A stretch of 64,000 bases of DNA from Pseudomonadota bacterium (lineage in GTDB: Bacteria > Myxococcota_A > Polyangia > Polyangiales > Polyangiaceae), in assembly GCA_023402175.1 (NCBI GenBank), contig JAEXCN010000355.1:1-64000 (forward strand). Direction: 5' to 3'. The stretch's first letter is position 1. Each line of letters opens with the position of its first letter. The notes under the pieces are model-generated. The model was not told the DNA's origin, searched no databases, and saw only the letters and a program-made list of their open reading frames with translations. Made by a program: the position numbers and the translations under genes. Positions 23,896-33,412 of the stretch are shown here, piece by piece.

Positions 23896-25689
23896 ATGCC
23901 CTTCGTCGTCCGTCGACCGACTGCACTCGCCTCCATCTTCGCTTCGCTCTCGCTTCTCCTCGTCCCTGCGTGCAGCAGCTCCGACGACGCCTCGAACGGC
24001 CGACCGAACGACGCCGAGAGCGACGCCGGCGTCGAGAGCGACGACGTCGTCGTACGCTTCGCCAACCGCTGGGGGCTCGCCGACAACGCGCTCGTCGAAA
24101 GGGCGAATCGCTACGGAACGAATTCGCCGACCATCGTGGCCACCGTCGATGGCAAAGAGACGACCTTCCAGCCCACCGTGCGCGACGACGGCGCCTTCGT
24201 CTTCACCGGCGTCCCGCGCGCGCCGTATGTCCTCGAGTCGCGCTTGAAGCGCACCTCGGCGCCCGCGGAGGATCCGATCTACCTCGTCCGCTACCCGATC
24301 GACGGTATGCGCAACGTCGAGATGGGCGAGGACTACTGGGGCCGCCCTGACGCGACCGTGATGACCGACGACACGAAGCTCGCCCTCACGGTGCAGGCGC
24401 CCCAGGGCATCGTCCACGGCGACACCTTCTCGTGGCTCGGACTGCACTCGTACTTCTACCGCGCGGCCACGTTCTACGAGGAGGACGATTCGGGCACGGT
24501 CCACAACCCTCCCGCCCCCGACGCGACGTCGAGCCAGGACTGGACGTTCGACAGCGCTGCCCTCTACATGCCGTACGGCGAGGACGCGAGCGGCCTGCCG
24601 TCAGCCGCCGCCAACGACGACCTCTTGATCCTCCAGGACCGGACCGAGGGGAAAACCAGGCCGATCGATGACGCCGATCCCCTCGCGCGCTTCGACCCGT
24701 GGCATGTCGTCAACAGCAACACCGTCATCGGCGTGCTGCACGCGGCTTCGCCCGACTTCGCGAACGGCAAGACGAACACGGTGACCGGCACGCTCGAGGC
24801 ACCGAAGACCGAGACGTTCACCATCGACTTCCACGGCGGAACCTTCGATGCTGTCCGCGACGCGCTCGGCGCTCCCGACGAGATCACCCGCAGCACCGTC
24901 CGCATCAGCATGTCGCAAGAAGCCGGGGCGGGCCCCGCTGTCTACACCTCGGTCGCGCCCACGGTTTGGACGTTCTACGCGAGCGCTCAGCGAAAGCCCG
25001 TCGACCTGAGCTGCTTCCCCAATCCGCAGAGCACCACCTGCCAGCCGGACGTGTGCACCATCGGCTGCGAGAACGCACGAAAAGGCTACATCCACGCCGG
25101 CGAGCTCTCGAAGTTCGCCTACCAGGGCCCGCGCGTCTACGACACCGGCATGCGTGACTTCTACTACGTCTCGTATTCGTATTCGACGGAGGTCAAGCTG
25201 CCCGACGCGAGCAGCCGATTTCTCACCGGCGGCGTGAGCGACTCGTTCCCGAGGACGACCAGCGAGCCGTCGTTCAGCCTCGAGGTCGGTCCGCCCAGCG
25301 CCATCACCGTCGACGGAAACACGATCGCCTGGGGCAGCACCATCGCCGCGATCCCCGACGACCACGCGCCGGTGGTCGCTTTCACCCCGGCCACCAAAGG
25401 CGACCCCGAGTACCACCGCGTCGAGCTCATCGACCTGACGCCCGATCTCGGCAAGAACCTCGAGACGCCGCGCATGAACCTGACGGTGGCGCTGTTCTAC
25501 ACGCACGAGTCGTCGGTGAGTCTCCCGAAGGATCAGCTCCGGAGCGGCCACACGTATTACGTGCGCGTGATGGCCAGCAAGGAAGGCTGGAAGATCGGCG
25601 AGCGCGCACCGCGAAACTCGGTCTACCGGACGAGCATCTACAGCGCGCCGTTCGTCTTCGGCACCGCGCCGGCGCCCGCACAGCCGTGA
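23896..25689 (+). CDS. Large lipoprotein of unknown function
   Basis: A 597-residue protein with a signal ending in the lipobox VPAC and an acidic linker (DAESDAGVESDD). The mature part looks strand-rich throughout (FANRWGLADNALVERANRYG, TFQPTVRDDGAFVFTGVPR, SPTIVATVDGKETTF) with one Cys cluster near the middle (SCFPNPQSTTCQPDVCTIGC). The final 200 residues resemble fibronectin- or Ig-like sandwiches (TVDGNTIAWGSTIAAIPDDH). It is probably on the outer-membrane surface. The ATG at 23896 starts the signal. No family recognised; convergent with operon A. Confidence 0.75.
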   Translation: MPFVVRRPTALASIFASLSLLLVPACSSSDDASNGRPNDAESDAGVESDDVVVRFANRWGLADNALVERANRYGTNSPTIVATVDGKETTFQPTVRDDGAFVFTGVPRAPYVLESRLKRTSAPAEDPIYLVRYPIDGMRNVEMGEDYWGRPDATVMTDDTKLALTVQAPQGIVHGDTFSWLGLHSYFYRAATFYEEDDSGTVHNPPAPDATSSQDWTFDSAALYMPYGEDASGLPSAAANDDLLILQDRTEGKTRPIDDADPLARFDPWHVVNSNTVIGVLHAASPDFANGKTNTVTGTLEAPKTETFTIDFHGGTFDAVRDALGAPDEITRSTVRISMSQEAGAGPAVYTSVAPTVWTFYASAQRKPVDLSCFPNPQSTTCQPDVCTIGCENARKGYIHAGELSKFAYQGPRVYDTGMRDFYYVSYSYSTEVKLPDASSRFLTGGVSDSFPRTTSEPSFSLEVGPPSAITVDGNTIAWGSTIAAIPDDHAPVVAFTPATKGDPEYHRVELIDLTPDLGKNLETPRMNLTVALFYTHESSVSLPKDQLRSGHTYYVRVMASKEGWKIGERAPRNSVYRTSIYSAPFVFGTAPAPAQP

Positions 25690-25767
25690 GTGGAGCCGGC
25701 GCGCAAGGTTCCGAATACCCAGTTCGCTCGGCGTCCAGCTTGTTTACCTAGAGAGCGCGCCGACCTC

Positions 25768-27570
25768 TCAGTGCACGACCGCAGGCACGTGCACGTCCGA
25801 GATCGGGCGCAGGCCGGCTCCACCAGGATAGGCATAGCTGGCAGTGACACCGATGCCCCATACGGTCATCGAGAAAGGACCACCGCTCTGAATGCGATGC
25901 GCTCCGTCGGTGCACGAGCTCCCATCATAGGCCACCGCCTTGCCTGCATGAGTGAGCCGCGCATACGTCCACTCGTAATCCGCACCAAAGGCCTTCCACC
26001 CCGTGAGTGGGCCGGCGCAGTCGAGCGTGACATCGTGAAACCCTCCGTCCACCCTTCGGCGTGTGACGAAGACGGAGCTGAACGGGTACGTCGCGTCGGA
26101 GTAGAACAGGTACGAGTCGAGCCACTGATCGGTCGGTACCGCGATCGCCGTCTCTGGGTCGCCGAGCATCGTGGCGGAGGCCCCCGCGCCCGTCATCAAG
26201 GACGCCACATAGAACGGGTGTGCGGAGTCTTGGCTTCGCACGACGAAGGGCTCGTAGCTGAAGAATCGCGCGAGCTGACCCGATTGCAGCGTCGCGGGCG
26301 CCCCGTCAGGCGGACCAGGCTCGTAGACGAGCTCGGTGCCGTCCACCGCACCGACCATGCGGATCACGCTCCAGTCGCGCTCCGACTCCTTATCCTTGGA
26401 CACCCAGGCAATTCGATTCGGCGCGGGCAACACCGCATATTCGTGCCCCCATGCCGAGAGCGGCGGGATCTGCTTGTTCTCGATATCGCAGTAGCCGATA
26501 TCCGAAGGCACCTGCACGCATGTGACGCCGGCAAAGACGCCCACCGGTTTGCTCGTCTCCACGACCGAGCCCACGAGCTCGCGGTGTTGCGTGAGCTGCA
26601 TGACCTCGCCGCGCTTCAGCTTGTAGTTCGCAACCACGTTCCGCGGGCTCGGGTGGAGGCCACGACCGCCGACGATGTCCACGGGCGGAAGAATGTCGAC
26701 GGAGGTATCGTCTTCCGTCGCCACGATCTGTAGCGTAGGAGCGCCGGCGGAAGGCAGCCCTCCGGAGTTGGGGAGCATGTTCGTGCCGAACAGATCGTCT
26801 CTGCCGCCCCAAAGACCCGCAACGACGTAGTTCTTTCGAAAAGACGTCGTCGGGAGAAGCAACGTCGCGCTCGGATAATTGCTTCGGGCTCCCCCATACG
26901 GGAAGATCGAATACATCGAAACAGGCACGTCCGCGCTGGCGAGCACGGCATGACCGATCCCGGTCCCGTAGACCGCTTGCTCCTTGTCGAAGATGGGTTT
27001 GACGCCTCTGGGGCAAGCGATCCAATAAGGTACTCCGGTATCCTCGTTCGACAGGAAGACGACCGCCGCCCCGCCGGGGGGAATGGGCCCATCGAGCTTC
27101 TCGTGCCGGAGGACGCCATCCTCCACGACGGGCACCCAGACCGCGTCGGCGAGGGACAGCTCCTGCCCGTCGTACTCGAGGTGGAGCGTGGCAGGCGACG
27201 TCCAGTTGTTCGCGACGAAGAAGGCAGCGCAGCTTCCACGGCCATCGACGGTGCTGTTCTGCCCGGGGATCGCGAACGAGCAGCCCACCGAGCCTTCGTT
27301 GATGGCTGCGGCGTTGCACGGAGTGACGCACGCGCCGTTGCCACATGCTTTGTCGGCTTCGCACTCCTTGACGACGTTGCCGTCACAATCGCGGACGGAT
27401 CGAAGGTCCCTCGAGCAGACGACTCCCGTGCAGCCCGCGTCGACGGCTTCGAGCCCGGCATCGGGATCTCCGAACTCTCGCGGTGCGCTCACGAACGAAC
27501 CTCGGTCGGATGAGCACCCCACCCAGCCGGCCGACACGAGGACAAGAAAATGGATAAAGGGCCTGCGCAT
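25768..27570 (-). CDS. IgGFc-binding-family lipoprotein, operon A gene 7
   Basis: A 600-residue lipoprotein (lipobox WVGC). After an acidic linker comes a Cys-rich lead (CSRDLRSVRDCDGN, ECEADKACGNGACVTPC), then the large IgGFc-binding N-terminal-like domain: NEDTGVPYWIACPRG, SIFPYGGARSNYPSATLLLP, VATEDDTSVDILPPVDI, KPVGVFAGVTCVQVP, QIPPLSAWGHEYAVLPAP. Such domains occur in mucin-associated Fc-binding proteins and in bacterial surface proteins, where they are thought to be adhesive; actual IgG binding is not implied. It is the last gene of operon A, 29 bases after the RCC1 gene, and a paralogue of 42975-44810. Confidence 0.85.
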   Translation of the reverse strand: MRRPFIHFLVLVSAGWVGCSSDRGSFVSAPREFGDPDAGLEAVDAGCTGVVCSRDLRSVRDCDGNVVKECEADKACGNGACVTPCNAAAINEGSVGCSFAIPGQNSTVDGRGSCAAFFVANNWTSPATLHLEYDGQELSLADAVWVPVVEDGVLRHEKLDGPIPPGGAAVVFLSNEDTGVPYWIACPRGVKPIFDKEQAVYGTGIGHAVLASADVPVSMYSIFPYGGARSNYPSATLLLPTTSFRKNYVVAGLWGGRDDLFGTNMLPNSGGLPSAGAPTLQIVATEDDTSVDILPPVDIVGGRGLHPSPRNVVANYKLKRGEVMQLTQHRELVGSVVETSKPVGVFAGVTCVQVPSDIGYCDIENKQIPPLSAWGHEYAVLPAPNRIAWVSKDKESERDWSVIRMVGAVDGTELVYEPGPPDGAPATLQSGQLARFFSYEPFVVRSQDSAHPFYVASLMTGAGASATMLGDPETAIAVPTDQWLDSYLFYSDATYPFSSVFVTRRRVDGGFHDVTLDCAGPLTGWKAFGADYEWTYARLTHAGKAVAYDGSSCTDGAHRIQSGGPFSMTVWGIGVTASYAYPGGAGLRPISDVHVPAVVH

Positions 27571-27599
27571 GACTGAAGACCTTCCTCGATCGAACGCGT

Positions 27600-28964
27600 T
27601 TACTCGAACCGAACTGGGCTCGGCTCTACGTGGATCTCCGCGTCGCGACTCCCGCGCCCGAGCTGCCCGACGACGTTGTCCCCCCAGCACGCCACGGAGC
27701 CGCCGCGAAGGAGGGCACAGATGGAGTCGTCCATGATCGCGACGGCCACGGCTTGCTCACTGAGCGCACCGATGCGGGTTGGCGTCGCGAGATCGACGCC
27801 CACGGACGCGCCGAGCTGGCCACTGCCATTGGCTCCCCAACAGTAAACGTCACCGTTCGCGGCGATGATGCAGGTGCTGTTTCCTCCGGCGGCCACCGCG
27901 ACCGCGTAGACGTCTGGCGGCAGCACGACGCGCGCCGGAAACGACTCCTTCGCCTTCCTCCCGGTTCCGAGCTGCCCATGCTCGTTCTGGCCCCAGCAAA
28001 ACACTCGTCCACGACCGAGAGCGCACGCGTGGGCGGCTCCAGTCGCTACACTCGATGCCTCCGAGATGGCGATCGCCGTGGGAACGGGATCGGGAGCCAC
28101 CGAAACGTTGCGTCCGAGTTGGTCGGTCCGACCACCTCCCCAGGACAGGACCGCTCCGTCTTCAGCGACGACGAAGCCTGTGTTCGAAGTCCCCGCACAC
28201 GACTGCACGGAGTTGGGAACGCGATCCGCGATGGCGGCAGTGCTCACCGGCCCGGCGTCCGGGGCAGGCGCTGATCGGGCAAGCTGAAGCGCGCGGTTCG
28301 TTCCCCATGTCCACAGCCGGCCGTCGGTGCCGATCGCCAACGCGAACGTGCTCGCGAGCGTCACCGACTTTGCGTGGACCCCTTCGACCGGAACAGGATC
28401 CGGATTCGGTCCTGTGGAGGGACCACCTCGACCGAGCTGCCCCGAGGCATCGGAACCAAAACAGGCGATCTGTTCCGCGCCGGAGACGACACACGTCGTG
28501 CCGGACAGCCCTTCACCCGTCGCCGCCACGGCTTTCGCGTTCGAGATGCCGAGCACGGGGCGTGGCTTCTCCTCGAATCCAGGGATCCACCCAGCGTCGC
28601 TTGCCCCCGTCCCCAGCTGCCCGGACGCGTTGGAGCCCCAACACCGAACAGACCCATCGTGGAGGACCGCACACGCGTGGGCGCCGCCGCGCGCCGCGAT
28701 CGACGTGGCGCACGGATCGCCGGCGCACTTCACGGCAAAGTCATAGGGCGGCGGGGGCACGAGGTCCTCCGCGTCCGTGGCGGCATCTCCCGACTCGGGA
28801 GGGAGACCGCCGTCGGGATGGGTCGATCCGTCTCCGCCGTCGCCGTTCGTGTCGGCGGGGCGCGCATCCTCCGCCGACGAGCACGCCATCAGCGTCAGCA
28901 GAACGCCGAGCGGCGCGGCGATGTAGAATGCGGCGCCCCGAGCGGCCGAGCATTGCGTCGTCAT
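27600..28964 (-). CDS. RCC1-repeat lipoprotein, operon A gene 6
   Basis: A 454-residue lipoprotein (lipobox LMAC). A Gly/Asp-rich linker leads to about six to seven RCC1 repeats forming a predicted beta-propeller: GSVRCWGSNASGQLGTGASD, CFGSDASGQLGRGG, VFCWGQNEHGQLGTGRK, DVYCWGANGSGQLGAS and SVACWGDNVVGQLGRGS. It is outside the cell, so a protein- or glycan-binding scaffold is likelier than exchange-factor activity. The start is the ATG at 28964, which overlaps the previous stop (ATGA). Paralogue of 44824-46278. Confidence 0.88.
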   Translation of the reverse strand: MTTQCSAARGAAFYIAAPLGVLLTLMACSSAEDARPADTNGDGGDGSTHPDGGLPPESGDAATDAEDLVPPPPYDFAVKCAGDPCATSIAARGGAHACAVLHDGSVRCWGSNASGQLGTGASDAGWIPGFEEKPRPVLGISNAKAVAATGEGLSGTTCVVSGAEQIACFGSDASGQLGRGGPSTGPNPDPVPVEGVHAKSVTLASTFALAIGTDGRLWTWGTNRALQLARSAPAPDAGPVSTAAIADRVPNSVQSCAGTSNTGFVVAEDGAVLSWGGGRTDQLGRNVSVAPDPVPTAIAISEASSVATGAAHACALGRGRVFCWGQNEHGQLGTGRKAKESFPARVVLPPDVYAVAVAAGGNSTCIIAANGDVYCWGANGSGQLGASVGVDLATPTRIGALSEQAVAVAIMDDSICALLRGGSVACWGDNVVGQLGRGSRDAEIHVEPSPVRFE

Positions 28965-30181
28965 GGAGTCGCTCCCTTCACGGCGAAGCCGTCGCCGACG
29001 ATCCATGCGTCCCCACCATGGCTATGCGCCCCGAAGATGGCTCCGGGAACGAAGTCGTAGCCCATGGCGAGCGACTCGGTCGTGACCGTTGCACCGTTCC
29101 AACGAAACAAGGCTCCGGGTAGCGACATGGTCCGAATGTCATTCCACGCGTAAGCCAGTATCGGGAATCCGCGAGCGACGGCTTCCGGCTCGACCGAGAC
29201 GCGGAGCTCGACATACAGATCGCTGAACGAGACCGGACTTTCGGCACCGAAAGAGCAGTACTTCATATTCGTGTAGTGATTCACGATACTGCCGTTTCCC
29301 AATAACTTCGAGTGCTCGTATCCGACCATGAAGATCCTTTGATCCTCGTTGGGTGAGTCGGTAACGACGGCCGACACCGGCACGAAACCACGCTTGTCCG
29401 TCAGGGCAGTGCTGAAGGTCGACATCTTCGCCGTAGAGAGCTCGAAGATGAAGGGCTGATCGGGCAGGTGGTAAAGCGTGAAGTCGACCATCTGATCGTC
29501 GTTTGGCAAGTTCGTCTTCACGTGTCCGGCCGCGTAGGTGCCGTAGCCCGTACGGCCGAATATCGTCGTGATCTGCAGGCCAGGGATGTCGAGCGAATGG
29601 TGCGTCAGCGCCGTTCCGTCGAAGTGATCGACGGAGCCGCCGTGGCTCGTGAACCAGACGTCGCTCTCGCCCGTGCCATAGATCGAACGAATCGGTGCCG
29701 AGTGCCCCACTTCGACGCGGGACCACTCCCCCGCCGCGCTCCGATGAAAGAGGAGCCCCGCCTCACCGCCGACCCATACGCTCGACGGTGTCGCCCAAAC
29801 CGCGTAGAGCTCATGGTTGGCCTTGTACGCGGTGGTCCAGCTCGTTCCATCGTAGTGCAGAACGAAGCCTTCGAGGGTCACGCTCCAGACGTCTTTCGCC
29901 CCCACCACCCAGACGCTCCGGAGGGAGAGCGGCAGTCCGAGATCCGACCTGGGTAGCCTCGTTTCGCAGAAGCCCGCGTCACCGCACACGAGCGGCCGCT
30001 CCGCGTCGAGATCGATGGTGGCGCTCGCGTCGTCGGGTGCTCCGGCATCGCTCTCGGAGGCCGCCGCGTCGATTCGCGAGTTGTCATCAGGATTAGGCTT
30101 GGGCTCCTCGACGGCGCCACTTGCCGAGCACGCGGCAATGACAACGAGCAGTCCAAAAGCGGCATACGCCCTATACATCAT
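28961..30181 (-). CDS. Propeller-like lipoprotein, operon A gene 5
   Basis: A 406-residue lipoprotein (lipobox IAAC) with an Asp/Ala/Ser linker and then C-D-x-GFC-x-T-x-LP (VCGDAGFCETRLPRSD), a signature shared with gene 5 of operon B. Repeats of the form SVWVVGAKDVWSV ... FVLHYDGTSW, AVWATPSSVWVGGEAG, SIYGTGESDVWFTSHGGSVD suggest blades of a BNR/Ycf48-like propeller. ATGA overlaps occur at both ends. Probable surface-binding protein; function unknown. Confidence 0.8.
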   Translation of the reverse strand: MMYRAYAAFGLLVVIAACSASGAVEEPKPNPDDNSRIDAAASESDAGAPDDASATIDLDAERPLVCGDAGFCETRLPRSDLGLPLSLRSVWVVGAKDVWSVTLEGFVLHYDGTSWTTAYKANHELYAVWATPSSVWVGGEAGLLFHRSAAGEWSRVEVGHSAPIRSIYGTGESDVWFTSHGGSVDHFDGTALTHHSLDIPGLQITTIFGRTGYGTYAAGHVKTNLPNDDQMVDFTLYHLPDQPFIFELSTAKMSTFSTALTDKRGFVPVSAVVTDSPNEDQRIFMVGYEHSKLLGNGSIVNHYTNMKYCSFGAESPVSFSDLYVELRVSVEPEAVARGFPILAYAWNDIRTMSLPGALFRWNGATVTTESLAMGYDFVPGAIFGAHSHGGDAWIVGDGFAVKGATP

Positions 30182-31335
30182 GGAAGCGCTCCCCAGTGAA
30201 ACATGCCGCCCTCGCCGCCGATCCAGACGTCATCGGGCGCTGCGGCCCAGACGGCCTTGAAGCTGCCGCCGTACGCGCCGACGCCAACAGGCGACCACGC
30301 TTTGCCATCGAAATGAAGCACCGTCCCATTGTCGCCAGCAGCCCAGATGTCATTGGGTGACAGGCCGAAGATGGCATTTAGGGTCACCTTGGTAGGCACC
30401 TTCTCCGTCCGCCACTCGGCTCCATCGAAGTGAAGGATCGTGCCGTTGCGGCCTGCTGCCCAGAGTTGCTCTCCATGGCCCCAGGCAGCGAGCAAGTCGG
30501 AGCGGGACGCGATGCTGAACACGACACCTTCTCCAAGGGGAGACGAACCTCCGTCGTCTCCGGCGGATACCGGGTAGCGAGCCACCACGGCCTGATCTCC
30601 GACGATCCAGAGCGCCTTGTTCGGCACCAGGAAGCTCGCTCGGAATCCCACGTATTGGGCTCGGCCTCCGCCAGGGAGGATGGGATCCGGCAGATAAGTG
30701 AGCCCGCCGGTGTCGAAATCGAGCTCGGCGACGAATTGACCGGGTACTGTCGGGTAAGCCCCAGGCGCAACAATCACATATGGGCCGCCTGCCAAGAACA
30801 CGGCAATTCCCGACAAACTTCGAAATAAGAATCCAATCTGAAGATTTACGCGCGCCGTCCGAACGCTGCTCGGGTCGATTTGTCGTCGCAAGACGAGGTT
30901 TCCCGAAATGCCCCACATTTCGTCGGGCGTGAGATAGATGCTCGACAGCGTATCGCTATAGTCCGAGGCGAGCCCCGTCCATTGGTGGCCGTCCCAGTGC
31001 ATCAAGACACCGCCGGTGGCGCTCGCCCATACGTCGCTCTTCGACCGTCCGCTGATCGCCGTCACGAAGCCGACAGTGAGCGGCGTCGGCGCGCTACAGA
31101 GGTCTCCGGAGGCACAGGGTAGGATCGGAGCATCGACCGCCCCATCCGCAGCAGAGGCTTCGTCGCCGGCGTCGCCCGAAGGGATGGTGAGGCGACCATT
31201 GGCGTCGGGACCATCGGCCACATCCGAGGCGGCGCACGCAGCGACCGCGAGGACGGACATCGAGGGGAGCACGACGCACGTAGCGAGCACGACGGCATCT
31301 CGAAGTGACGCGGCGCGGGAACGACTGCGGATCAT
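30178..31335 (-). CDS. Propeller-like lipoprotein, operon A gene 4
   Basis: A 385-residue exported protein with a long hydrophobic signal and the lipobox VAAC. After a Cys lead (LPCASGDLCSAPTP) it has repeated blades: SGRSKSDVWASATGGVLMHW, AAGRNGTILHFDGAEW, IFGLSPNDIWAAGDNGTVLH, VWAAAPDDVWIGGEGGMFHW. The motif DxWxxGxxGTxxHFDGxxW is shared with gene 4 of operon B. The start is ATG 31335, overlapping the Cys-rich gene; the frame is open to 31428 without support. Confidence 0.8.
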   Translation of the reverse strand: MIRSRSRAASLRDAVVLATCVVLPSMSVLAVAACAASDVADGPDANGRLTIPSGDAGDEASAADGAVDAPILPCASGDLCSAPTPLTVGFVTAISGRSKSDVWASATGGVLMHWDGHQWTGLASDYSDTLSSIYLTPDEMWGISGNLVLRRQIDPSSVRTARVNLQIGFLFRSLSGIAVFLAGGPYVIVAPGAYPTVPGQFVAELDFDTGGLTYLPDPILPGGGRAQYVGFRASFLVPNKALWIVGDQAVVARYPVSAGDDGGSSPLGEGVVFSIASRSDLLAAWGHGEQLWAAGRNGTILHFDGAEWRTEKVPTKVTLNAIFGLSPNDIWAAGDNGTVLHFDGKAWSPVGVGAYGGSFKAVWAAAPDDVWIGGEGGMFHWGALP

Positions 31336-32513
31336 TTCGTCGGCCCTCCCGAAACGCCTGCGTCGCAGGGGGCTACTTGGCATTGGCCCTGGAAGCAGAC
31401 CTGGTTGGGCAAACAAGCGTTGCCGCACCCACCGCAGTTGCGGTTGTCGACTCGCGTGTTGACTTCGCAGCCGTTGGCCAGCGACTCATCGCAGTCGACA
31501 TAGCCCTCCTCGCAGTGCCCGCCGCAGGTTCCAAACGAGCACGTCGCGGCGAAATGCGGGACCCTCGCATAGGGGCAAACGCGATCGCAGCCGCCACAGT
31601 TCAACGGGTCATCGGCGGTCTGCTTGCAAGAGAAATGACAGTACGTCTCTCCGTCATCGCAGAGGCATCCAAAGACGTTGCCCGTGATGTACCCGCACTC
31701 CTTTCCTGGCGGGCACGCGTCCCCGCACGCTCCGCAGTGCTCGTTGGTATGGAGCGTGGCCTCACAACCGTCGTTCAGATTGCCGTTGCAATCGGCCGTG
31801 TTCGGCACGGAGCACCGTTTTCGGCCGCATGTCCCGCCCCCGCAGCCGTAGTGCATGTCGGCCGGGAGCGCAGGCAGCTTGGGATCGGTCGGGTCGCACG
31901 TGTTTCCGCACGTCCCGCAGTTGTTGTCGTCATAGTCCAGGTTTACGCACTCGCCGTTGCACCTGTCCGGAAGGTTCGCCTCGAGGCAGGGGTCGACGCA
32001 TGCGCCCCAGGAGCAATCCATTCCGGCGGGGCATTTGTTTCCGCAATCGCCGCAGTTGTCGGGATTGAATAGGGTATCGACCTCACATCCATTGGTGGGA
32101 TCATTATCGCAATTTCGAATCGAGAAGCCGCCGCAGCTGAAGGTGCATTTACCGTCGACGCACGACCACTTGGCAATCGAAACGACACCATCGCCGCCAC
32201 AACTAATCCCACAACCGCCGCAGTTTTCATCGTCGTTCAAGAGGTTGGTGCCGCAAGGAAACTCGGACGACGGGCACGTCGCCCATGGCAGCGTGCATGT
32301 CGTCACCGGGCACATGGGCACCGTCTCCGGTATCGACGCGTCTCCTTCCCCCGCGTCCGCCGATGAAGCTAACAGCGGCGGCCGGCCATCGTCGACGCCG
32401 ACTGTGATGTTCCGCTCGGCACAACCGGGGCTCGCGGCGGCCGAGACGATGACGGTGAACGCACCGAGCGCCATTGCGGCCTTCGTGTCGAGGTGATTCT
32501 TTCGTCGGTTCAT
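31332..32513 (-). CDS. NCGxCG-repeat Cys-rich surface protein, operon A gene 3
   Basis: A 393-residue lipoprotein (lipobox SPGC) in which nearly every tenth residue is Cys. Repeats run ENCGGCGISC, DNCGDCGNKCPAG, NNCGTCGNTC, EHCGACGDACPPG, LNCGGCDRVC and RNCGGCGNAC, with interspersed NGCEV segments. The unit resembles Stig1/MopE-type Cys-rich motifs of myxobacterial surface proteins. It probably forms a rigid disulfide-bonded rod outside the cell. The start is ATG 32513 (ATGA overlap); an upstream GTG at 32534 is less likely. Paralogue of 48712-49950. Confidence 0.85.
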   Translation of the reverse strand: MNRRKNHLDTKAAMALGAFTVIVSAAASPGCAERNITVGVDDGRPPLLASSADAGEGDASIPETVPMCPVTTCTLPWATCPSSEFPCGTNLLNDDENCGGCGISCGGDGVVSIAKWSCVDGKCTFSCGGFSIRNCDNDPTNGCEVDTLFNPDNCGDCGNKCPAGMDCSWGACVDPCLEANLPDRCNGECVNLDYDDNNCGTCGNTCDPTDPKLPALPADMHYGCGGGTCGRKRCSVPNTADCNGNLNDGCEATLHTNEHCGACGDACPPGKECGYITGNVFGCLCDDGETYCHFSCKQTADDPLNCGGCDRVCPYARVPHFAATCSFGTCGGHCEEGYVDCDESLANGCEVNTRVDNRNCGGCGNACLPNQVCFQGQCQVAPCDAGVSGGPTK

Positions 32514-33412
32514 GGCCTGCTTCCTCGTGCACACGAGTGCTGAAGGCGATCCAGCAGAGGTGAGTGGGGGTGACGCTCTCGGAACCGAGTGGCGTGCTCG
32601 GCCGCGTCTGCGTCACGTCCGGCAGCGCAGAGCGCGAGGACGACCAGCATCTCGCGCTCCGACGCGAGGGTGCCTCGAGGGAATCGCCGTTCGTGCTCGT
32701 CGAGCAGCTCGAGTGCTCGATTTGGGTCCCGTGCGCTCACGGCGCGGTCAGCTCCTCGGACGAGGCGCACCTCTTCCTGTAGGGACGACGAAGCGGCGGG
32801 CGCCGCGGACTCCGGCGAGGGCGAAGGCGAAGGCAAAGGCGAAACGATCGGAGCCGTCGACGACGCCGGGGACGCCACGAGGCTCTTGTCGTCGATCGGC
32901 GCGGGTGCTCTCGGTCCCATCGTTCGTCGATGCTCCGAGCCTGGTCGCTTCAAGGATCCGAGCGCATGAGGCGACTCCACCGTAAGGACCTCCGGCGCCG
33001 GCGGAGGAGGCGGATTCGAAATCGGGCTGGTGGGCGAAGGCGGCGGCGCGGCTCCAGAGTGGGAGATAGCGGGGTCTGGCGGGCTCGCGAGCGGGGGCGT
33101 TCCTGCCGGACTCGTCGTGGACGCTCCGAGAGCATCGCCGTCTTCGGCTGCGGAGATGGCCCACGGAACCGTGATCGCCGCCACGAGCGCCACGACGACC
33201 GCGGACAGGATCGGAGCGCGGAGGGCTCCGACGAAGCTCCTGACGACGGGCGAGCCCGGCATGGCACTGTCCGAGCGCGCGGGATCCGATGGTGCACTCG
33301 CGAGCACGGCTCGTTTCATCTGGGCGCGACGTTCGCTGTCGAGCGCCGGCACCTCGCGCGCGAGATCGAGCAGCCTCGAGGCTGCGGAACTGAGGTCAGG
33401 TTGTTCTTTCAT
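32510..33412 (-). CDS. Membrane-anchored TPR-like protein, candidate anti-sigma factor, operon A gene 2
   Basis: A 300-residue protein with about 60 cytoplasmic N-terminal residues (ALDSERRAQMKRAVLASA), one membrane segment (APILSAVVVALVAAITVPWA), a long Pro/Ser linker with SPSPSP repeats, and a C-terminal helical-hairpin region (ADRAVSARDPNRALELLDEH, FPRGTLASEREMLVVLAL, AAEHATRFRERHPHSPLLDR). This end is clearly homologous to gene 2 of operon B. Topology and position after an ECF sigma gene suggest an anti-sigma factor, but there is no zinc-type HxxxCxxC motif, so this is inference. Confidence 0.8.
   Translation of the reverse strand: MKEQPDLSSAASRLLDLAREVPALDSERRAQMKRAVLASAPSDPARSDSAMPGSPVVRSFVGALRAPILSAVVVALVAAITVPWAISAAEDGDALGASTTSPAGTPPLASPPDPAISHSGAAPPPSPTSPISNPPPPPAPEVLTVESPHALGSLKRPGSEHRRTMGPRAPAPIDDKSLVASPASSTAPIVSPLPSPSPSPESAAPAASSSLQEEVRLVRGADRAVSARDPNRALELLDEHERRFPRGTLASEREMLVVLALCAAGRDADAAEHATRFRERHPHSPLLDRLQHSCARGSRP

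Noticed and set aside
31332..32513. Automatic naming of NCGxCG proteins as enzymes
   Set aside because: The sequence is almost wholly Cys-rich repeats with a lipobox; no enzyme fold is present, so any enzymatic label would be wrong.
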